DNA of 64,000 nt from JAWVFM01 sp963823245 (GTDB taxonomy: Bacteria; Actinomycetota; Thermoleophilia; Solirubrobacterales; 70-9). This document shows positions 43,358 to 51,782 of this stretch, in pieces; position 1 is the first letter of the stretch, and the number at the start of each line of letters is the position of its first letter. Below the pieces are notes generated by a model, which was not told where the DNA came from, ran no database searches, and saw nothing but the letters and a program-made list of their open reading frames with translations. Made by a program: the position numbers and the translations under genes. The stretch is taken from NCBI GenBank assembly GCA_963823245.1, contig CAWGKQ010000006.1, forward strand, positions 1-64,000, given 5' to 3'.

Positions 43358-44212
43358 ATGGTCACGACGGTGGGCACCTACCTCGTTACCGGGGCCTCCA
43401 CCGGGATCGGACGGGCAGCCGCGCTGCGGCTCGACCGCGCCGGCAACCGAATCATCGCATCGGTGCGTCGCGAGGAGGACGGCCGGAAGCTGAAGGAGGC
43501 CGCATCGAACCGGCTCGAGCACGTGATCATCGACGTCACCGACCAGTCGCAAATCGACGCAGGCGCCGAGACGGTTCGAGGCGTGACCGATCGCCTTGAC
43601 GGCCTGGTGAACAACGCCGGGACGGCGATCGCCGGGCCGCTCGAGCTGCTGCCGATGGACCAGTTCCGGGCGCAGATCGAGATCAACCTCATCGGCCAGG
43701 TCGCCGTGACGCAGGCCTTCCTGCCGTTGCTGAGGACCGCGCGCGGCCGGGTCGTCTTCGTGAGCTCGATCGGAGGCCGAATCGCTCTGCCGTTCAACGG
43801 CTCCTACAATGCTTCGAAGTTCGGGCTCGAGGCGATCGGGGACAGCCTGCGGCAGGAAGTTCGGCCTTTCGGCATGGAGGTCGTCCTCGTCGAACCCGGC
43901 TCCGTGGCGACCCCGATCTGGGACAAGGGCACGGATCGGGCCGACAAGCTGCTCGAGGGCGTGGCACCCGACGAGCTCGCGCCGTACGAGAAGAGGCTCG
44001 GCGCGTTCCGGCGGCTCGCGGAGGAGACCGGGAAGCGGGGCGTCGATCCCGAAGACGTCGCTCAGGTCATCGAGACCGCGCTTACGACGGAGAAGCCGCG
44101 CACGCGCTACGTCGTCGGCCGCGACGCGAAGATGCGGGTGCGGGTGCGACGGCTCGTCTCCGACCGTATCTTCGACCGCCTGGTCAAGCGCCAGCTGGAG
44201 AAGGGCGACTGA
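43358..44212 (+). CDS. Short-chain dehydrogenase/reductase
   Basis: This 284-residue classical SDR has the cofactor loop TGASTGIGRAAALRL, NNAG (LVNNAGTAIAGPLELLPM), catalytic Ser in VFVSSIGGRIALPF and YNASK with the Tyr-Lys pair. The C-terminal extension with a basic end (DAKMRVRVRRLVSDRIFDRL) is longer than in minimal SDRs, as in enzymes acting on lipids or sterols. The ATG at 43358 has no strong ribosome-binding site. It is monocistronic; the substrate is unknown. Confidence 0.9.
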   Translation: MVTTVGTYLVTGASTGIGRAAALRLDRAGNRIIASVRREEDGRKLKEAASNRLEHVIIDVTDQSQIDAGAETVRGVTDRLDGLVNNAGTAIAGPLELLPMDQFRAQIEINLIGQVAVTQAFLPLLRTARGRVVFVSSIGGRIALPFNGSYNASKFGLEAIGDSLRQEVRPFGMEVVLVEPGSVATPIWDKGTDRADKLLEGVAPDELAPYEKRLGAFRRLAEETGKRGVDPEDVAQVIETALTTEKPRTRYVVGRDAKMRVRVRRLVSDRIFDRLVKRQLEKGD

Positions 44213-44219
44213 CCGCTAG

Positions 44220-44331
44220 AGCGCGCGGGGCCGGTCCACAGCAGGCGGAACTCGTCGTTGAAGCCGACGAAGCGGAATGGCTTGCCGTGGAGCATGAGGC
44301 CCTGCCCGGCCCGCTGCACGTACCCGCTCAC
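44220..44331 (-). pseudogene. Glycoside-hydrolase-like N-terminal fragment
   Basis: The minus strand reads MSGYVQRAGQGLMLHGKPFR then FVGFNDEFRLLW, resembling the first strand of GH5-type cellulases or mannanases (x-R-x-G-x-x-F-x-L-x-G-K-P-F-R-F-V-G). It then runs into the end of the SDR gene. The rest of the enzyme is absent. Confidence 0.35.
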
Positions 44332-44393
44332 GTCCCTCGCGACCGGGGCGCGGGCTATGAGGTCGGGATGGGTTCGGTGTGGGCACGGTATGA

Positions 44394-45656
44394 ATGGGTG
44401 TGATGGATGCCATACCGCTAACGCCCGAGGATCGAGCGATCCTCGACGTCGAGAGCGACACAGTCGCCGGTCACACCTGCAAGGTCATCCTCATGGGGTC
44501 GCCCGCGCCTCGCCTCGAGGAGCTTCGAGAGAGCGTCGCCGGGCGTCTGGAACACGCGCCGATGCTTGCCTCCAAGCTTGCCGAGAGCGGCGGAATGGAG
44601 GCCTGGGTCCCTGCGGATGACTTCGACATCACGCGCCGCGTCGGCGCAGGTGAGGTCGCCGAGCCGCTCGACGACGCGGGCCTGCGGCGTGAAGTCGGGC
44701 GCCTCTTCGAGCAGCGCCTCGACCGCAGCCGGCCGCTGTGGCGCATGGACCTTCTCCCGCTTCGCGGCGGGCGTGCAGCGCTCGTCTGGCGCATTCATCA
44801 CGCCCTGGCGGACGGCACCGCGGCGATGCGCTTCGCGCGAGCGGTCCTCTGGGACGAGGAAGCCGCGGCCCCCGACTCACGGCGTCCCCATCCCGCCGAG
44901 CACGCGAGCGACGATGCCCGGCGGCGCGGCCACCTGGTGCGCTTCGTCGAGCGCGAGTTCGGCGAGACGGCGCATCGCTCGCCGTTCGACGCGCGAATCG
45001 GGACCAGGCGAGAGATCGCGTTCGCCTCCGCCGACCTCGCCGGCCTTCACGATGCGGCGCGCTCGCTCGCCGGGGCGACGGTCAACGACGCCGTGCTCAC
45101 CATCGTCGCAGGCGGCCTTCGAACCTGGCTCGAGCACCATCATGGCTCGCTGGGCACGATCCGCGTCAAGGTGCCGGTGAGCCTCCATCACGAGGGCGAC
45201 GATGCCCGAAACCGCGATTCGTTCTTCGCCGTCGCCGTTCCCCTCTCCGAGCCCGATCCGGTCGCACGCCTGCGGGCCGTTCATGGCGCGACGGCGACCC
45301 GGAAGACCGAGCACGACGCCGAGACGATGGACGAGCTCCTCCAGCGGCTGGCGAGCGTTTCGCCCCGGCTCGAGCGCCTCTGCAAGCGCATCGAGGCAAA
45401 CCCGAGGCGGTTCGCGCTGAGCGTCTCGAACGTCCCGGGCCCGCTGGCTCCGGTGAGCGTGCTCGGCGCGCCGGTCGAGCGCGTCTACTCGCTGGCTGAG
45501 ATCGGCCGTCGCCACGCGCTGCGCGTCGCGGCGGTTTCGATTGCCGGCCGCCTGTGCTTCGGGTTCTGCGCCGACCCCGGAGTCGTCGACGACCTCGGCG
45601 AGATGGCGGCGGGGCTCGAGGCGGAGGCGGCCGCGCTGGTGGCGGCCGCTCGCTGA
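44394..45656 (+). CDS. WS/DGAT-type O-acyltransferase
   Basis: This 420-residue protein is a wax-ester synthase/diacylglycerol acyltransferase-like enzyme. The active-site motif HHxxxDG is present (WRIHHALADGTAA), preceded by DFDITRRVGAGEVAEPLDDA and LDRSRPLWRMDLLPLRGGRA. The C-terminal half has KVPVSLHHEGDDARNRDSFF and SVSNVPGPLAPVSVLGAPVE, both typical. Substrates are acyl-CoA and an alcohol or diacylglycerol, giving storage lipid. Neighbouring lipid-type genes (SDR, reductase-like gene at 47380) suggest lipid metabolism. Confidence 0.88.
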   Translation: MGVMDAIPLTPEDRAILDVESDTVAGHTCKVILMGSPAPRLEELRESVAGRLEHAPMLASKLAESGGMEAWVPADDFDITRRVGAGEVAEPLDDAGLRREVGRLFEQRLDRSRPLWRMDLLPLRGGRAALVWRIHHALADGTAAMRFARAVLWDEEAAAPDSRRPHPAEHASDDARRRGHLVRFVEREFGETAHRSPFDARIGTRREIAFASADLAGLHDAARSLAGATVNDAVLTIVAGGLRTWLEHHHGSLGTIRVKVPVSLHHEGDDARNRDSFFAVAVPLSEPDPVARLRAVHGATATRKTEHDAETMDELLQRLASVSPRLERLCKRIEANPRRFALSVSNVPGPLAPVSVLGAPVERVYSLAEIGRRHALRVAAVSIAGRLCFGFCADPGVVDDLGEMAAGLEAEAAALVAAAR

Positions 45657-45712
45657 TGGCTTGTACCCCGTATTGGGGGAAAGACATCGACGAAGACGCT
45701 CAGCGACAGCGG

Positions 45713-46103
45713 TCAGCGTCGCAGCCACCCCCGCTGACTCGAACGCGACCTGTGCATGCGTGAATCGCAGCGGCGTGAGGCCGGCGGCGGCGTGCGCTTG
45801 GTCCCGAACGCGATCCTTTGCTCGGAATCGGTCAGTACGAAGGTACGGCGGTCGAGAATCCGGCGGGTCGCTGCGATACCGGGTACCCGTGGCAGCGAGG
45901 GGAGGGCGGCTCGTAGTGCCTCGGGGTCGATTCGGTTGAGGGTGTCGGCCCCGCTGATGGCCGCCTCGACGGCGGGGGCGGGGAGATGTGTCGCGAGGTC
46001 GACGAGGGTGAGGGCCGGAGTCGTGACTGGGATGCCGTCCTTGGTCGTGATGTGCTCGGGGGTGCCCGGGCGGCGGTGGGTTTCGATGCCGGGGTGATTG
46101 CGG
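45713..46103 (-). pseudogene. DUF559/AbiEi-like protein, C-terminal remnant (disrupted by IS481)
   Basis: This minus-strand fragment reads NHPGIETHRRPGTPEHITTK, DGIPVTTPALTLVDLA, IDPEALRAALPSLPRVPGI and RRTFVLTDSEQRIAFG. The IPVTTPALTLVDLA core and DSE near the end match proteins with an AbiEi-type antitoxin-like domain and a DUF559 nuclease-like end. The fragment lies immediately left of the IS; the matching start is right of it. About 60 residues in between are missing, so the gene was already broken before the IS came in. The nuclease-like end is truncated. Confidence 0.55.
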
Positions 46104-46109
46104 GCTAGG
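46104..46109. repeat. IS target-site duplication GCTAGG, left
   Basis: GCTAGG at 46104-46109 is repeated at 47166-47171 on the other side of the IS. It fits the NCTAGN target described for IS481. Confidence 0.8.
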
Positions 46110-47165
46110 TGAGCCGCCCACACACGTTGTGAACAGCTGAAAGGCCATCCGGGCCCTCCCAGAGGCTTGGGGTGTTCGACGCCCCAACACTGAGGAGGAC
46201 CCGGATGAAGGTTCACGCTAACGCTGCTCTCGGACCGGCAGGACGAATCGCGCTCTGCGAGCTCGTCGACCAGGGGATGACGTTGAGGGCGGCAGCTGCC
46301 GCCCTCAGCGTCGCTCCGGCGACCGCGCATCGCTGGTGGCATCGCCGTCAGAAGGCAACCGAGCAGGAGCTGCGATCGGGCGGCTGGCTTTGCGACCGAA
46401 GCTCGCGCCCCCGCCGCCAGCCGCGCCGGCTAAGCACCGCCCAGGAGAAGCCGATCCTCGGGGCCCGCCGCGAGACCGGCCTCGGCCCCGGCCGACTCGC
46501 CGGGATCTGCCGCCGGGCCCGCTCGACGATCTGGAAGGTGCTTCATCGCAACGGCCTCTCAAGCCGCTTGCGAGCACCCAGGACTTCCTATCGTCGCTAT
46601 GAGTGGTCGCGCCCGGGAGCGCTGCTTCACGTCGACATCGCCCGCCTGGCGTGCTTTGAGCGCCCCGGGCACGCCGCCCACGGTGACCGCTCCGAAGCCA
46701 ACCGAAACCGCGGCGCCGGCTACGTCTGGCTTCACTGCGTCGTCGATGATCGCTCCCGCTACGCCTACGTCGAGCAGCACCGAGACGAGAGCGCGGCCAC
46801 CGCAGCGGCGGTGCTCGAGCGGGCGATCGCCCACCTCGCCGAGCTCGGCCTCGAACCGCCCGAGGCGGTGATGAGCGACAACGCCTTCGTCTATCGGCGC
46901 TCGCGGGCTTTCCGGGCGGCGCTCGAGCGCCACTCAGCTCGCCACATCCTCACGCCGCCCTACACACCGCGCTGGAACGGCAAGGTCGAGCGCTTCATCC
47001 AAACGCTGAAAAGGGAGTGGGCCTACGCCCACTCCTGGCCCGACTCAACCGAGCGGACCAAGGCTCTGAGATCCTTCCTTCGCTACTACAACCGGCGACG
47101 CCCCCACAGCTCGCTGGGTGACCGGCCGCCGATCAGCCGTGTTCACAACGTCCGTGGGCAGGACA
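46110..47165 (+). mobile_element. IS481-family insertion sequence, 1056 bp
   Basis: The element has imperfect 26-bp terminal inverted repeats (TGAGCCGCCCACACACGTTG at the left; complement of the right end TGTCCTGCCCACGGACGTTG; 21 of 26 bases agree, with 12 perfect in ACGTTGTGAACA). It carries one transposase gene and is flanked by the 6-bp direct repeat GCTAGG. All this marks a complete, recent IS481-family insertion. It lies in a decayed DUF559-like gene. The transposase stop codon (TAG) lies in the right target duplication, as described for IS481 itself. Confidence 0.9.
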
Positions 47166-47170
47166 GCTAG
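46172..47170 (+). CDS. IS481-family DDE transposase
   Basis: This 332-residue transposase has an N-terminal HTH pair (LRAAAAALSVAPATAHRWWH and LGPGRLAGICRRARSTIWKV) and an RNase H-like rve core: D in LLHVDIARLACFERPG, D in EAVMSDNAFVYRRSRAF and E in GKVERFIQTLKREWAYA (DDE), followed by FLRYYNRRRPHSSLGDRPPI. It looks intact and active. The last codons enter the inverted repeat, and the TAG stop is supplied by the duplicated target. Confidence 0.93.
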   Translation: MFDAPTLRRTRMKVHANAALGPAGRIALCELVDQGMTLRAAAAALSVAPATAHRWWHRRQKATEQELRSGGWLCDRSSRPRRQPRRLSTAQEKPILGARRETGLGPGRLAGICRRARSTIWKVLHRNGLSSRLRAPRTSYRRYEWSRPGALLHVDIARLACFERPGHAAHGDRSEANRNRGAGYVWLHCVVDDRSRYAYVEQHRDESAATAAAVLERAIAHLAELGLEPPEAVMSDNAFVYRRSRAFRAALERHSARHILTPPYTPRWNGKVERFIQTLKREWAYAHSWPDSTERTKALRSFLRYYNRRRPHSSLGDRPPISRVHNVRGQDS

Positions 47171-47171
47171 G
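47166..47171. repeat. IS target-site duplication GCTAGG, right
   Basis: Second copy of the 6-bp duplication; it contains the TAG that ends the transposase. Confidence 0.8.
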
Positions 47172-47324
47172 GCACTCGGCGCTCGATCCGCTTGGACGTG
47201 AATCCCAGGGCGAGCAGCTGCCACCGCGCCACCGCCCAATGCTGAGCTGCGGCGAGTCGCCAGGCCGCCCGGTCCCTTCGTTGACGGATTGCACCTCGTA
47301 TGAGGGGTAGAAGTCATCAGGCAA
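47172..47324 (-). pseudogene. DUF559/AbiEi-like protein, N-terminal remnant
   Basis: The minus strand to the right of the IS reads WRLAAAQHWAVARWQLLALG then FTSKRIERRVP in one frame, a typical start of proteins with an AbiEi_4 helix-turn-helix (AAAQHGVVARWQLLALG). An ATG at 47324 is in a different frame, so a shift occurs near 47265. The following coding sequence lies left of the IS. Confidence 0.55.
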
Positions 47325-47379
47325 CGATTCTCGCCCCCTCGCTGCTTCCTGAGCGAGTCCGCACCGCCACCCACGAACG

Positions 47380-48456
47380 CTACGACCCTGGGCGAAGCGA
47401 CTCGTCGTTCTGGTGCTCGCGGAAGAACGACACCATCGCGCCCACGTAGTCGCCGAAGCGCGGTGGGCGGAGGTCGTGCGGCTCGAGCAGCGCGACCGCT
47501 CTGCGTGTGTCGAAGCGGACCGGATGGTTCAGGTAGGCGATCGATTCGGGAGGGGTTCCGCCGAGCCGCTCGCGCACCATCGGCACGTGAAGCGACGCCT
47601 CGGCCATACGCGGTGGCACGCGGCCCTTCGGCTCGCGCCCCGCGTACTCGGCCGACAGCACGCGCGTCAGCTCGGCCGCGGTGAGCGGCTCGGGATCCAC
47701 GAGGTGGAGCGTCTCGCCCGCCGCCCCGGGATCGGCGGCCGCCGTGGCGATGGCCTCGACCACGAAGTCGACCGGGACGACGTTGAACGGAGCCTCGGAG
47801 CGGCCGAAGTTGGGAACCGCGCGACCGCGGGCCTCGGCCTCGGCGATGACCCTGAGGATGAAGTACGGGCCGTCGAACTTTTGCGTCTCGCCGGTGCGCG
47901 AGTCGCCGACGACTATCGCCGGGCGCAGAATCGTCGTCGGCACCTGGTCGAGCCACTCGCGCACCCAGACCTCGGCCTGGAACTTGGTCGACTCGTAGTG
48001 GTTCTTGAACGATTGGCCCATCACGAGCTCATGCTCGTAGACGACGCCGGTGCGCGCGCCCGCCACGTACGCCGTCGACACGTAGGCCAGCCGCTCCAGC
48101 TGCTCGGCGGCCGCGCAGAGGTCGATGATGTTGCCGGTGCCGTCAACGTTCACTCGCTGGGCGACCTCGAGCGGCACGGCGAGGTTGTAGATCGCGGCGA
48201 GGTGGTAGACGCGGCGGAGCTCGCTGCGAAGGCGCTCGTAGGTCTCGTCGTCGAGGCCCAGGCGCGGCTCGGAGATGTCGCCGGCGACGAGCTCGATCCG
48301 TTCGGCGTCGATGGCCGTCGCGGCCTCGCCGGCGGCGTCGAGCATGCGGGGCTCAACCAGGGCGACGAGGCGAAGGTCGCTCTCGCCCGCGAGCAGGCGG
48401 GTCGCCAGGCGCCGGCCGATGAAGCCCGGGAAGCCGGTGAGGAGATCGACGGCCAT
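47380..48456 (-). CDS. NAD-binding reductase/epimerase (fatty-acyl-CoA-reductase-like)
   Basis: This 358-residue extended-SDR protein of the NAD_binding_4 group starts MAVDLLTGFPGFIGRRLATR with the loop GFPGFIG. YVSTAYVAGARTG and HYESTKFQAEVWVREW (Tyr-x-x-x-Lys), then TILRPAIVVGDSRTG, are the signature of fatty-acyl-CoA-reductase- or nucleoside-sugar-epimerase-like proteins. The first match is favoured by NHYESTKFQAE. Its ATG overlaps the TetR stop (TGATG), so it is in an operon with it. It probably reduces an acyl thioester or oxidises a lipid. Confidence 0.85.
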   Translation of the reverse strand: MAVDLLTGFPGFIGRRLATRLLAGESDLRLVALVEPRMLDAAGEAATAIDAERIELVAGDISEPRLGLDDETYERLRSELRRVYHLAAIYNLAVPLEVAQRVNVDGTGNIIDLCAAAEQLERLAYVSTAYVAGARTGVVYEHELVMGQSFKNHYESTKFQAEVWVREWLDQVPTTILRPAIVVGDSRTGETQKFDGPYFILRVIAEAEARGRAVPNFGRSEAPFNVVPVDFVVEAIATAAADPGAAGETLHLVDPEPLTAAELTRVLSAEYAGREPKGRVPPRMAEASLHVPMVRERLGGTPPESIAYLNHPVRFDTRRAVALLEPHDLRPPRFGDYVGAMVSFFREHQNDESLRPGS

Positions 48457-49082
48457 CAGCGCGCCGGCCCCGCGGCCCGCGGGAGGTCGAAAAGCCCCCA
48501 GCGGCTGAAGTCGAGAAGCCGCTGCCGCGGGTAGGCGCCGGGGTCCATCAGCAGACGGCGAGCCAGCTCGTCGGCGATCGCGGAGACGACCCGAGCGGCG
48601 AGCTCGGGATCGGGAGGCTCCCGGTCGGGCGCGACCCCGGCGCTCACGAGGCCGGCCAGGTGCGCCACCACGGCATCGCGTCCCCGGTCGATGTGCTCGC
48701 GGAGCGCGGGCGGGGCGCCCTCCGACGGCATCAGCACGAGGCGCCACGTCTCCGGGTCCCGTTCGACTGCGCTCAGATAGCCGTCGAGGGCCTGGATGAG
48801 GCCCTCGCGCGGGTCGCCGCTCGAGAGCTCGGGCGGGAGAATCTCGGCCAGGCTTCCAAGCGCCCGCTCGCTCTCGCGGTGAACCAGCGCCTCGAGCAGG
48901 CCGTCGAGGTCTCCGAAGTGCCCGTAGACCACGGGGCGGGTGATGCCTGCCTCGCGCGCAACCGCCTCGATGGAGACGTCGTGGAAGCCCGAGCGATCGA
49001 CGATGGCCTTGGCGACGTCGAGGAGCTGTTCGCGCCGCTCCGCGCCGCTCATCCGTCGTGCTGGCTGTGTGTCGATGCTCAC
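48456..49082 (-). CDS. TetR-family transcriptional regulator
   Basis: This 208-residue regulator has an N-terminal HTH (RREQLLDVAKAIVDRSGFHD, VSIEAVAREAGITRPVVYGH, FGDLDGLLEALVHRES) and a helical ligand-binding domain (QALDGYLSAVERDPETWRLV). It is the first gene of the leftward operon with the reductase gene and is divergent from the monooxygenase gene. A clear palindrome lies in the gap, so it probably represses both directions until a lipid or ketone ligand binds. Confidence 0.92.
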   Translation of the reverse strand: MSIDTQPARRMSGAERREQLLDVAKAIVDRSGFHDVSIEAVAREAGITRPVVYGHFGDLDGLLEALVHRESERALGSLAEILPPELSSGDPREGLIQALDGYLSAVERDPETWRLVLMPSEGAPPALREHIDRGRDAVVAHLAGLVSAGVAPDREPPDPELAARVVSAIADELARRLLMDPGAYPRQRLLDFSRWGLFDLPRAAGPAR

Positions 49083-49099
49083 TCGTTCGCGCCCCTTGG

Positions 49100-49128
49100 T
49101 TACGATAGTGTAACTTACACCATCGTAA
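49100..49128. promoter_or_regulatory. TetR operator, 14-bp arms
   Basis: TTACGATAGTGTAA (49100-49113), a central C, and TTACACCATCGTAA (49115-49128) pair at 13 of 14 positions. The site lies 17 bases upstream of the TetR start and 20 before the monooxygenase start, the usual place for an autoregulatory operator. Confidence 0.75.
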
Positions 49129-49148
49129 GCAACGAGGAGAGAAGCCTA

Positions 49149-50745
49149 ATGCACGGCGAGATCGCTACGAGCAACGGCCGCCCGAGCGCCGAAGTCCCCG
49201 ACGAGGTCGACGTGGCCATCGTCGGCGCGGGCTTCTCCGGCCTCGGCATGGCGATCCGCCTGCGCCAGGAGGGACACGACGACTTCGTCGTTCTCGAGCG
49301 GGGCTCGGACGTCGGGGGCACCTGGTGGTTCAACACCTATCCCGGCTGCGCGTGCGACGTCCCCTCGCATCTCTACTCGTTCTCGTTCGCGCCGAACCCC
49401 GATTGGAGCCAGACCTACTCGCCGCAGCCGGAGATCCGCGACTACCTGCGCGGCTGCGCGGGCCGCTTCGGCGTCCGGCCACATATCCGGTTCGGCTGCG
49501 AGGTCGCCGGTGCGGCCTGGGACGAGGAAGCCGGTCGCTGGCGCATCGAGACGAGCCAAGGACCGCTCACGGCGCGCGTCCTGGTCGGCGCGATGGGCCC
49601 GCTCGTCGAGCCGAGGATCCCCGACGTGCCCGGGCTCGCCCGCTTCGAGGGCCGGATGTTCCACAGCGCGCGCTGGGACCACGACTACGACCTCACGGGC
49701 AAGCGGGTGGCCGCCGTCGGCACCGGGGCGTCGGCGATCCAGATGGTCCCCGCGATCCAGCCGCAGGTGGAGCGAATGCACATCTTCCAGCGCACGCCTC
49801 CGTGGATCGTCCCGCACTCGAACCGTCCGATCACGAAGGTCGAGCGCTTCCTCTACCGACGCTTCCCCGCGCTCCAGCGGCTCGCCCGCGGCTTCACCTA
49901 CATGCTCAGGGAGCCCCTGGTCGTCGGCTTCACCAAGAAGCCCGCGTCTCATGCGCATCGCCGAGGTGGTCGCGCGCCGCCACATCGGCAAGCAGGTGCC
50001 CGACCGCGAGCTGCGCGCGAAGGTCACGCCCGACTACACGATCGGCTGCAAGCGGATCCTGCCCTCGAACAGGTGGTATCCGGCGCTCGGCAAGCCGAAC
50101 GTCGAGCTCGTCTCGAGCCCGGTCGTCGAGGTCCGTGAGTCATCCGTGATCGGTGCCGATGGCGTCGAGCGCGAGGTTGACGCGATCATCTTCGGGACGG
50201 GCTTCCACGTCACCGACATCCCGGCGGCAAAGCTCGTTACGGGCCGTGACGGGCGCACGCTCGACGACATCTGGGGCGGCAGCCCGAACGCGTACCTCGG
50301 CACGAACGTGGCGGGCTTTCCGAACCTGTTCTTCCTGCTCGGCCCGAACACGGGCCTCGGGCACAACTCGATGGTCTACATGGCCGAGTCCCAGATCGCG
50401 TACGTGATCGCAGCCCTGCGCGCGATGCGGGAGCGCGGCGCCGTAGCGGCGGACGTGCGGGAGGACGTTCAGGCCGCCTACAACGCCGAGGTCGACGAGC
50501 GGATGGGGGATACGGTGTGGAGCTCCGGGTGCGCGAGCTGGTACATCGACGAGACGGGACGCAACTCGACCCTCTGGCCCGACTGGACTTGGAGGTTCAG
50601 GCAGCGCACTGCGCGCTTCGACGCCGAGCGCTACGAGCTGGTTCCGCAGCCGCCGTCGCCGCGCTCGCCGCGGCCGCAGCCGCTCCGGCAGCCGGCGCGA
50701 AGGCCGTCCACGGCGTCACCAGCGGCAACCGCTCCGAGCTCGTAA
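49149..50745 (+). CDS. Baeyer-Villiger-type flavin monooxygenase, one frameshift and altered C-terminus
   Basis: This FAD/NADPH monooxygenase starts MHGEIATSNG after a GAGGAGAG site. Motifs are GAGFSGLGMAIRLRQEG, ERGSDVGGTWWFNTYPGCAC, the BVMO fingerprint FEGRMFHSARWDHD and the NADPH loop GTGASAIQMVP, then GTGFHVTDIPAAKLVTG and GPNTGLGHNSMVYMAESQ. A frame break near 49945 (after VVGFTKK; resumes LMRIAEVVARRHIG) splits it. After FDAERYEL near 50642 the frame turns into Pro/Arg-rich sequence overlapping the start of the secreted gene, so the natural end is lost. It probably oxidises ketones to esters under TetR control. Confidence 0.88.
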
Positions 50746-51782
50746 GGACCGTTCCCATCACGGGGCGCGCGACCGCGGCGCCCCGGTCGGTGCTCTCCCT
50801 GAGCCCTCGAAAGCTCCCCAGGCTCGCGCGCGGCGATGTCCTGAAGCTGAGCGCCGAGGTTCAGGTGACCACCACCTGCGTGACAGCCGGTCCGCGTTGC
50901 GTCGGCCGCCCCTACTCGTTCACCCCTCGGATCAGCGCGCGCATCGTCCTCGCAGATCGCAAGCGGGCGGCGTCGGGCCGCCGGCACGTGCTCGCGCTAT
51001 CGCGCCCCCAGAGCCTCGGCTGCCACCAGCAGCGCCCGAATCGAAACCACCACTGCGTGCTCGTCTTCCGCAACGTCAAGGCGCGCCTCGGCCGGCACCG
51101 GCGGCTCCCGTGCGCCCTTCACCGATGCCGGGTGAACGTCGTCGTCAGCGCCCACAGCGGCCGCGCCCAGCCGGGAAACGTGATCATCATCGGCGCCGAC
51201 CGGCCCGACGGCCACATCGAGCAGGACATGAGCCGGCTCAACGCCATTGTGATACCGAGGGGCGTCCATCCGCGCATCAAGCGTCGACGCACCGCGCGGC
51301 GCGTGCATCGATCACTGCCCGAGGGCAGTCCGGGCAGCGGGGGCTGGCGCGTCGTCTACTCGCTCAAGCTGAGACACCTCGAGGGGGGCGACGTCATCGC
51401 GGCGGCCGCCCGGGCCCGCACGGGCATCGGCGCGCTCCCGTACAGCGCCTACGTCGCCTCGGAGATCATCATCGCGGGCAATCGGGCGGCGACGAAGCCG
51501 TTTCCGCGCAACGTGACCCTGAGCGGGTTCGTCACCGAGGCGAACGGCTTCAACTGCACCCAGGGGCCGAGCGCCTACCGGACGCCTTGCGTCACCCGAA
51601 AGACCGGCCTCGCGACGATCCGGCATCGACCGGTGGACCGCCACGGCCGACCGCGCCCGCTCTACCTGAACCTGATCCAGCGATCGTTCCCGAAGCTGGC
51701 GCACGCCCGCCCGGGCGACGCCGCGCAGGTGCTCGGAGGCGGCTTCGTCGCCGCGAACGTCTATCGGGCGCCGCGCCGCTAG
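50631..51782 (+). CDS. Secreted Cys-containing protein, paralogue 1 (start lost)
   Basis: This protein of about 380 residues has a signal-peptide-like segment (AGSAAAVAALAAAAAAPAAG) but no start codon, because its 5' end merges with the monooxygenase. The mature part has the landmarks GNRSELVRTVPITGRA, TTCVTAGPRCVGRPYSFTP, GCHQQRPNRNHHCVLVF, NVIIIGADRPDG, NGFNCTQGPSAYRTPC and LYLNLIQRSFPKLAHA. The same landmarks occur in the protein at 52810 in the same order. Six to eight conserved cysteines suggest disulfides. No known domain is recognised. It is probably an exported beta-rich protein. Confidence 0.65.
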   Translation, partial: LRAGSAAAVAALAAAAAAPAAGAKAVHGVTSGNRSELVRTVPITGRATAAPRSVLSLSPRKLPRLARGDVLKLSAEVQVTTTCVTAGPRCVGRPYSFTPRISARIVLADRKRAASGRRHVLALSRPQSLGCHQQRPNRNHHCVLVFRNVKARLGRHRRLPCALHRCRVNVVVSAHSGRAQPGNVIIIGADRPDGHIEQDMSRLNAIVIPRGVHPRIKRRRTARRVHRSLPEGSPGSGGWRVVYSLKLRHLEGGDVIAAAARARTGIGALPYSAYVASEIIIAGNRAATKPFPRNVTLSGFVTEANGFNCTQGPSAYRTPCVTRKTGLATIRHRPVDRHGRPRPLYLNLIQRSFPKLAHARPGDAAQVLGGGFVAANVYRAPRR

